Shown piece after piece: positions 36,236 through 40,992 of a stretch of DNA of 40,992 nucleotides. The translations under genes were made by a program, and so were the position numbers. Under the pieces are notes generated by a model that saw nothing but the letters and a program-made list of their open reading frames with translations, ran no database searches and was not told the origin of the DNA. The DNA comes from Rubrivivax sp. (GTDB lineage: Bacteria > Pseudomonadota > Gammaproteobacteria > Burkholderiales > Burkholderiaceae_C), in NCBI GenBank assembly GCA_020852865.1, contig JADYZZ010000030.1, positions 1 through 40,992 on the forward strand, written 5' to 3'. How positions within the stretch are numbered: position 1 is the first letter of the stretch; each line of letters begins with the position of its first letter.

Positions 36236-37291
36236 ATGAACGATCTGGTCGATCTGGTCGAAGCCGCGCGCGCCGAGTTCACCGCTGCGCCGACACCCGC
36301 CGCGCTGGAGGACGCCAAGGCGCGCTTCCTCGGCAAGAGCGGTCGCGTGACCGAACTGCTCAAGGGCCTGGCCGCGCTCGCGCACGAGGCCAAGAAGGCG
36401 CGCGGCGCCGAGATCAACCAGGCCAAGGCAGCCATCGAGGCCGCGCTGCAGGCGCGGCGCGAGGCGCTGGCGGCGGCCGAGCTCGAGCGCCAGTTGCGCG
36501 CCGAGGCGCTCGACGTCACCTTGCCCGGGCGCAGCCGCGGCACGGGCAGCCTGCATCCGGTGAGCCGCACGATCGAGCGCATCGAGGCCATCTTCGCGTC
36601 GATGGGTTTCGACGTCGCCGAGGGCCCCGAGATCGAGACCGACTGGATGAGCTTCACCGCGCTCAACAACCCCGAGAACCACCCGGCGCGCTCGATGCAG
36701 GACACGTTCTACGTCGACCTGAAGGACGCCGAAGGGCGCTGGCTGAACCTGCGCCCGCACACCAGCCCGATGCAGGTGCGCTACGCGCGCCAGCACGCGG
36801 CGCGCCACGCGCAGGAGATCGCCGCCGGGCGGCCGATGCCCGAGATCCGCGTCATCGCGCCGGGGCGCACCTACCGCGTCGACAGCGACGCCACGCACTC
36901 GCCGATGTTCCACCAGTGCGAGGGCCTGTGGATCGGCCAGAACGTGTCGTTCAAGGACCTGAAGGTCGTGCTGAGCGACTTCGTGCGGCGCTTCTTCGAG
37001 ACCGACGACTTCGACATGCGCTTCAGGCCGAGCTTCTTCCCCTTCACCGAACCCAGCGCCGAGGTCGACATCGCGTTTCGCGACGGGCCGCTGGCCGGGC
37101 GCTGGCTCGAGGTGGCGGGCTCGGGCCAGGTGCACCCCAACGTCGTGCGCAACTTCGGGCTCGATGCGGAAGCGAACATCGGATTCGCCTTCGGCATGGG
37201 TCCGGACCGGCTGGCGATGCTGCGCGACGGGATCGACGACATGCGCCTGCTGTTCGAGGGTGACCTGCGCTTCCTCGCGCAGTTCCGCTGA
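36236..37291 (+). CDS. pheS: phenylalanine--tRNA ligase alpha subunit
   Basis: 351 residues. With the beta subunit it forms the (alpha-beta)2 enzyme that charges tRNA-Phe. The N-terminal coiled coil (about 1-95, rich in Ala, Glu and Lys) binds tRNA. The class II core contains [20 protein letters not shown] near 104-123 (motif 1), [32 protein letters not shown] near 206-225 (motif 2), [10 protein letters not shown], and [20 protein letters not shown] near 319-338 (motif 3). The ATG at 36236 is preceded by a weak ribosome site and overlaps a meaningless 4-codon frame. The pheT gene follows after 53 bp. Confidence 0.98.
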   Translation: MNDLVDLVEAARAEFTAAPTPAALEDAKARFLGKSGRVTELLKGLAALAHEAKKARGAEINQAKAAIEAALQARREALAAAELERQLRAEALDVTLPGRSRGTGSLHPVSRTIERIEAIFASMGFDVAEGPEIETDWMSFTALNNPENHPARSMQDTFYVDLKDAEGRWLNLRPHTSPMQVRYARQHAARHAQEIAAGRPMPEIRVIAPGRTYRVDSDATHSPMFHQCEGLWIGQNVSFKDLKVVLSDFVRRFFETDDFDMRFRPSFFPFTEPSAEVDIAFRDGPLAGRWLEVAGSGQVHPNVVRNFGLDAEANIGFAFGMGPDRLAMLRDGIDDMRLLFEGDLRFLAQFR

Positions 37292-37344
37292 CGCCCGACA
37301 CCGGCGCCCCGCGCCGGCCCTCCGATTTCCCGAGCGAGTTCGAG

Positions 37345-39762
37345 ATGCAATTCCCAGAGTCCTGGCTGCGCGAGTTCTGCGACCCGCCGATCGGCACGCG
37401 GCAACTGGCCGACCTGCTCACGATGTCCGGCTTCGAGGTCGAGGAGTTGCGCCCGGTGGCCCCCGCGTTCACCGGCGTCGTGGTCGCCGAGATCCTCGCG
37501 GCCCTGCCGCACCCGCAGGCCGAGCGCCTGCGCGTATGCAAGGTCGGCATCGGCGCGGGTGAGCCGCTGCAGGTGGTCTGCGGCGCGCCCAACGCGCGCG
37601 CCGGACTGCGCGTGCCGCTGGCCACGGTCGGCGCCGCGCTGCCCGCGCAGGGCGGCGACGCCCGGCCCGTGACGATCGGCGCGGCCCGGCTGCGCGGCGT
37701 CGAAAGCCGCGGCATGCTGTGCTCGGCGCGCGAACTGGGCATCTCCGAGGAGGCTGCCGGCCTGCTCGAGCTGCCGGCCGACGCGCCGCTCGGCCAGGAC
37801 CTGCGCGCCTTCTTGCAGCTCGACGACACGATCTTCACCCTCAAGCTCACGCCCAACCTCGCCCATGCGCTCAGCGTCTACGGCATCGCACGCGAGGTCT
37901 CGGCGCTGACCGGCGCGCCGCTGCGCACGCCGGCGATCGTGCCGGTGGCGCCGGTGCACGACATCAAGCTGCCGCTGCAGGTGCTGGCCAGCGATCTGTG
38001 CGGCCGCTTCTCGGGCCGCGTCGTGCGCAACGTGAACACGGCCGCATCGTCGCCGCGCTGGCTGGTCGAGCGCCTGGCGCGCTGCGGCCAGCGCAGCGTG
38101 AGTGCGCTGGTCGACATCTCCAACTACGTGATGTTCGAGTACGGCCGGCCCTCGCATATCTTCGACTACGACAAGATCCACGAGCGGCTCGTCGTGCGCT
38201 GGGCTGCCCGGGGCGAGACGCTGCGGCTGCTCAACGGCAGCACCGTGGAGCTCGACGAGACCGTGGGCGTGATCGCCGACGCCGAGGGCCCCGAGTCGCT
38301 CGCCGGCATCATGGGCGGCGAGGCCACGGCGGTGAGCGACACCACGCGCCATGTCTACATCGAGGCCGCCTTCTGGTGGCCCGAGGCGGTGCAGGGACGC
38401 CCGCGGCGCTACGGCTTTGCCACCGAGGCCAGCCACCGCTTCGAGCGCGGCGTCGATCCGGCGCGCACCGTCGAGCACATCGAGCACATCACGCAGCTCG
38501 TCTGCGCGGTCTGCGGTGGTGAACCCGGCCCGATCGACGACCAGGTGCTGCGCCTGCCCGAGACGCGCCCGGTGACGCTGCGTGCCGCACGCGCGGCCAA
38601 GGTGCTGGGCATGCCGGTGACGCAGGCGCAGTGCGCCGACGTGTTCCGGCGCCTGGGGCTCGCTGTCGCCGAGGGCGAGGGCACGCTCACGGTCGAGCCG
38701 CCTTCGTGGCGCTTCGACCTCGCGCTCGAGGAGGATCTGATCGAGGAGGTAGCGCGCGTCGTCGGCTATGACAAGCTCCCGCTCACCGCGCCGCTGGCAC
38801 CCGTGGCGGCCAGCGCGCGGCCCGAGGGGCGGCGTTCGGCCCATGCGATCCGGCGTCAGCTCGCGGGTCTGGGCTACCACGAGACGATCAACTTCGGCTT
38901 TGTCGAGGAGCGCTGGGAGCGCGAACTGGCGGGCAACCGCGACCCGATCCGCGTCCTCAACCCGATCGTGGCGCCGCTGGCCGTGATGCGCTCGAGCCTG
39001 GTCGGCAGCCTGGTCGACGTGCTGCGCCGCAATCTGGCACGCCGCGCGTCGCGCGTGCGCGTGTTCGAGCTCGGCCGCGTCTTCCTGCGCAACGCCGCCG
39101 CCGCCGACGGCCCGCTCGCAGTGGCCGGGCTCGACCAGCCGATGCGCGTGGCCGCACTCGCCTACGGCAGCGCGGCGCCGCTGCAATGGGGCAGCAAGGA
39201 GCGCGCAGTCGACTTCTACGACGTCAAGGGTGACCTCGAGGCGCTGCTCGCGCCGCGCACGCCGTCGTTCGTGGCGGCGGCGCATCCGGCTCTGCATCCG
39301 GGCCGCTCGGCCGCCGTCGTGCTCGACGGCCGCACCGCGGGGCATGTCGGCGAGCTGCACCCGCGCTGGCGCCAGGCCTACGAACTGCCGCAGGCGCCGG
39401 TGCTCTTCGAGATCGCGCTCGATGCCGTGGCCGCGCTGCCGCTGCCGCAGCTCGAGCCGCTGGCGCGCCAGCAAAGCGCCTGGCGCGATCTCGCGCTCGT
39501 GCTGCCGGCGGACGTGCCGCACGCGGCACTGGCCCGACGGCTGTGCGACGATGCGGGCGGCCTCGTGCGCGCCGCGACGCTGTTCGACCTGTACCAACCG
39601 TCGCAGCCGGGTGCGGGCATCGGCGCCGGCGAGCGCAGCCTGGCCTACCGGCTCGAGCTGCGCGACGATGCGGCCACGCTGACCGACGAACGCATCGAGG
39701 CGGCCCTGGCGGCGGCGGTGGCGCGGGCGTACGAGGCGTTCGGGGCGCGGCTGCGCGGCTGA
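37345..39762 (+). CDS. pheT: phenylalanine--tRNA ligase beta subunit
   Basis: 805 residues, usual for the bacterial beta subunit. Order: N-terminal [20 protein letters not shown], a tRNA-binding (EMAP-like) domain about 40-150 with [21 protein letters not shown]3/B4 domain with the editing site around [20 protein letters not shown] near 252-271 and [21 protein letters not shown]5 domain ([20 protein letters not shown] near 415), the class II-like core with [20 protein letters not shown] near 460, and the C-terminal ferredoxin-like anticodon-binding domain ([20 protein letters not shown] near 709). No internal defects are seen. ihfA starts nine bases after its stop. Confidence 0.98.
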   Translation: MQFPESWLREFCDPPIGTRQLADLLTMSGFEVEELRPVAPAFTGVVVAEILAALPHPQAERLRVCKVGIGAGEPLQVVCGAPNARAGLRVPLATVGAALPAQGGDARPVTIGAARLRGVESRGMLCSARELGISEEAAGLLELPADAPLGQDLRAFLQLDDTIFTLKLTPNLAHALSVYGIAREVSALTGAPLRTPAIVPVAPVHDIKLPLQVLASDLCGRFSGRVVRNVNTAASSPRWLVERLARCGQRSVSALVDISNYVMFEYGRPSHIFDYDKIHERLVVRWAARGETLRLLNGSTVELDETVGVIADAEGPESLAGIMGGEATAVSDTTRHVYIEAAFWWPEAVQGRPRRYGFATEASHRFERGVDPARTVEHIEHITQLVCAVCGGEPGPIDDQVLRLPETRPVTLRAARAAKVLGMPVTQAQCADVFRRLGLAVAEGEGTLTVEPPSWRFDLALEEDLIEEVARVVGYDKLPLTAPLAPVAASARPEGRRSAHAIRRQLAGLGYHETINFGFVEERWERELAGNRDPIRVLNPIVAPLAVMRSSLVGSLVDVLRRNLARRASRVRVFELGRVFLRNAAAADGPLAVAGLDQPMRVAALAYGSAAPLQWGSKERAVDFYDVKGDLEALLAPRTPSFVAAAHPALHPGRSAAVVLDGRTAGHVGELHPRWRQAYELPQAPVLFEIALDAVAALPLPQLEPLARQQSAWRDLALVLPADVPHAALARRLCDDAGGLVRAATLFDLYQPSQPGAGIGAGERSLAYRLELRDDAATLTDERIEAALAAAVARAYEAFGARLRG

Positions 39763-39770
39763 GGGCCGTG

Positions 39771-40169
39771 ATGGAGAACGACGACGTGAGCAATGAAGAG
39801 ACCAAGGACGCCGGGCGCGGCGATGCCGCTCAGCGCGTGATCCTGCCCTCGCTCGAGACGCCCACGCTGACCAAGGCCGAACTGGCCGAACTGCTGTTCG
39901 ACCGCCTCGGGCTCAACAAGCGCGAGAGCAAGGACATGGTCGAGGCCTTCTTCGAGATCGTGCACGCCGCACTCGTCGACGGCCAGGACGTCAAGCTCTC
40001 GGGCTTCGGCAACTTCAACATCCGGCGCAAGGCGCCGCGCCCCGGGCGCAACCCGCGCACCGGCGAGTCGATCCCGATCAAGGCGCGCCACGTCGTGACC
40101 TTTCACGCCAGTCACAAGCTGAAAGCCATCGTGCAGGGCGACACGCCGGTCGAAGGGGAGTTCGAGTAG
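39771..40169 (+). CDS. ihfA: integration host factor subunit alpha
   Basis: 132 residues, about 30 more than E. coli IHF-alpha (99). The first 30-33 are an acidic, unconserved extension; the fold starts at [20 protein letters not shown] near 34. DNA-binding signatures [20 protein letters not shown] near 77-96 and [20 protein letters not shown] near 98-117 include the proline-containing beta arm that intercalates and bends DNA. It works as a heterodimer with IHF-beta in recombination, replication and transcription. A GAGGG ribosome site lies just before the ATG. A later start would give the classic size, but no good ATG or GTG with a ribosome site stands immediately before the fold. Confidence 0.95.
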   Translation: MENDDVSNEETKDAGRGDAAQRVILPSLETPTLTKAELAELLFDRLGLNKRESKDMVEAFFEIVHAALVDGQDVKLSGFGNFNIRRKAPRPGRNPRTGESIPIKARHVVTFHASHKLKAIVQGDTPVEGEFE

Positions 40170-40203
40170 AGTCTAGCTTTCCCCGTGGATCTCATTGATT
40201 TCA

Positions 40204-40695
40204 ATGGAGAAAGCGCTCCCAGCCATCCCCGCGAAGCGGTACTTCACGATCGGTGAGGTGAGCGACCTTTGCGGCGTCAAGCCGTACGTGCTGCGCTACT
40301 GGGAGCAGGAGTTCACCCAACTCAAGCCGATGAAGCGGCGCGGCAACCGCCGCTACTACCAGCACCACGAAGTGCTGCTGGTGCGCCGCATCCGCGATCT
40401 GCTCTACGAACAGGGCTTCACGATCAGCGGCGCGCGCAATCGGCTGGCCGACAGTGCCGTGCTGCGCTCGCCGGGCATGGCCAGCGCGACCCTGGAGCGC
40501 GCCCAGGCCCGCATGGAGGTGGCCGATCCGGACCGGTCCGCGGCGCCGAGCCCGTCGGACGTACCCGGCACGCCGGCCGCGACGAGCGCGGCGACGCAGG
40601 CGGCGGAGGAGGAGGAGGAGCCGCGGGCCGGCCAGGTCGACTGGTCGCAACTGCGCGCGGAGCTGCGCTCGATCCGCAACCTGCTCGAGGGCTGA
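40204..40695 (+). CDS. MerR family transcriptional regulator
   Basis: 163 residues. The N-terminal winged helix-turn-helix reads YFTIGEVSDLCGVKPYVLRY near 13-32 then KPMKRRGNRRYYQHHEVLLV near 41-60, the MerR DNA-binding fold. No cysteine cluster for metal sensing is present; the second half is Ala/Pro/Glu-rich with a short C-terminal helix QLRAELRSIRNLLEG. Regulators of this type regularly follow ihfA in beta- and gamma-proteobacteria; their targets are not established. The ATG at 40204 is preferred over the in-frame TTG at 40195, though no strong ribosome site precedes either. Its last 37 bp are duplicated downstream. Confidence 0.9.
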   Translation: MEKALPAIPAKRYFTIGEVSDLCGVKPYVLRYWEQEFTQLKPMKRRGNRRYYQHHEVLLVRRIRDLLYEQGFTISGARNRLADSAVLRSPGMASATLERAQARMEVADPDRSAAPSPSDVPGTPAATSAATQAAEEEEEPRAGQVDWSQLRAELRSIRNLLEG

Positions 40696-40769
40696 AACAG
40701 CGCACGAGCGGCGCGATGCCATCGCTGCCGTCGCTGCGCTCGATCCGCAGCCCGCGCGAGGGTTGAAAC
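40662..40769 (+). repeat. imperfect direct repeat covering the 3' end of the MerR gene
   Basis: Copy 1 (40662-40698) includes the last codons and stop of the MerR gene; copy 2 (40733-40769) lies in the intergenic region. They agree at 33 of 37 bases, both start GCTGCGCTCGATCCGCA and end TGAAAC, and are separated by 34 bp. Most likely a duplication of the gene tail. Confidence 0.85.
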
Positions 40770-40897
40770 CCTGGGGAGCGCCGGCACCGACGCTGCCGAT
40801 CCAGGCGCAACGCGCCGTGGCGCGATCCCGCTCTGGCGTTTCACCCGCGCTGGGTCGAATGCCTGGTCGAGCGGGCGGTCGAGCCACGACGCGGGCC

Positions 40898-40903
40898 TAT
40901 AAT
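40898..40903 (+). promoter_or_regulatory. -10 element of the tRNA-Pro gene
   Basis: A perfect TATAAT stands 12 bp before the tRNA 5' end, followed by a GC-rich discriminator (CCGCGCC) as in stringently controlled stable-RNA promoters. The -35 region is not clear. The remaining sequence between the MerR gene and this point holds only the second copy of the 37-bp repeat. Confidence 0.65.
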
Positions 40904-40915
40904 CCGCGCCTTCGT

Positions 40916-40992
40916 CGGGGTGTAGCGCAGCCTGGTAGCGCACTTGCATGGGGTGCAAGGGGTCGCGAGTTCGAATCCCGCCACCCCGACCA
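40916..40992 (+). tRNA. tRNA-Pro (anticodon GGG)
   Basis: 77 nt with encoded CCA. Acceptor stem CGGGGTG (40916-40922) pairs with CACCCCG (40982-40988), discriminator A, then CCA at the window end. Anticodon stem CTTGC/GCAAG encloses the loop ATGGGGT with anticodon GGG at 40950-40952. The T-loop TTCGAAT is intact; the T-stem GCGAG/CCCGC has one A-C mismatch. It reads CCC (and by wobble CCU) proline codons. Confidence 0.97.

Noticed and set aside
36225..36239. Four-codon frame overlapping the pheS start as a possible leader peptide
   Set aside because: It contains no phenylalanine codon and is followed by no terminator.

Overview
The window is GC-rich throughout and reads like a chromosome of a betaproteobacterium of the order Burkholderiales (Rubrivivax/Leptothrix/Ideonella-like). 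This is inferred from the gene order thrS-infC-rpmI-rplT-pheS-pheT-ihfA-merR-tRNA-Pro, an FMN-riboswitch-controlled ribB, and the make-up of the beta-oxidation cluster. The genus cannot be fixed from sequence reading alone. Every convincing gene lies on the + strand.

Layout. (1) 1-1566: a CRISPR array with 22 copies of a 36-bp repeat and 21 complete spacers, open at the left edge and without cas genes in the window. Degenerate repeats at the right end place the leader to the left. (2) 1640-1825: the 3' stump of an acyl-CoA synthetase, abutting the array. (3) 1912-13484: a fatty-acid/acyl-CoA cluster with a bifunctional hydratase/3-hydroxyacyl-CoA dehydrogenase, an M20 peptidase, a thiolase, two hotdog thioesterases, two acyl-CoA dehydrogenases (one AidB-like), two short-chain dehydrogenases and a GNAT protein. 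(4) 13485-13870: a gene-free stretch with a long imperfect inverted repeat. (5) 13871-20873: a glycerolipid cassette (PlsB-like acyltransferase, HAD-PlsC fusion, GpsA, WS/DGAT, monoacylglycerol-lipase-like hydrolase), partly coupled by ATGA overlaps. (6) 21044-22050: FMN riboswitch and ribB. (7) 22323-29971: a compact operon of methylaspartate ammonia-lyase, MmgE/PrpD protein and a complete peptide-type ABC importer. (8) 30104-32521: tex. (9) 32692-40695: the translation operon thrS-infC-rpmI-rplT-pheST-ihfA-merR. (10) 40916-40992: tRNA-Pro(GGG), ending exactly at the window edge.

How the parts work together. Region 3 provides the core steps of acyl-CoA oxidation; the activating ligase once next to it survives only as a fragment. 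Region 5 can make glycerol-3-phosphate, acylate it twice, dephosphorylate or esterify the product, and hydrolyse it again, so it looks like a storage-lipid or membrane-lipid module. Region 7 looks like uptake plus C-N bond cleavage of an aspartate-like compound, with an epimerase or dehydratase partner.

The two strongest candidates for new biology are a complete threonine attenuator in front of thrS (a 12-residue leader peptide with four Thr codons, mutually exclusive antiterminator and terminator, and a protector pairing) and the ammonia-lyase/MmgE-PrpD/ABC operon, whose substrate is unknown.
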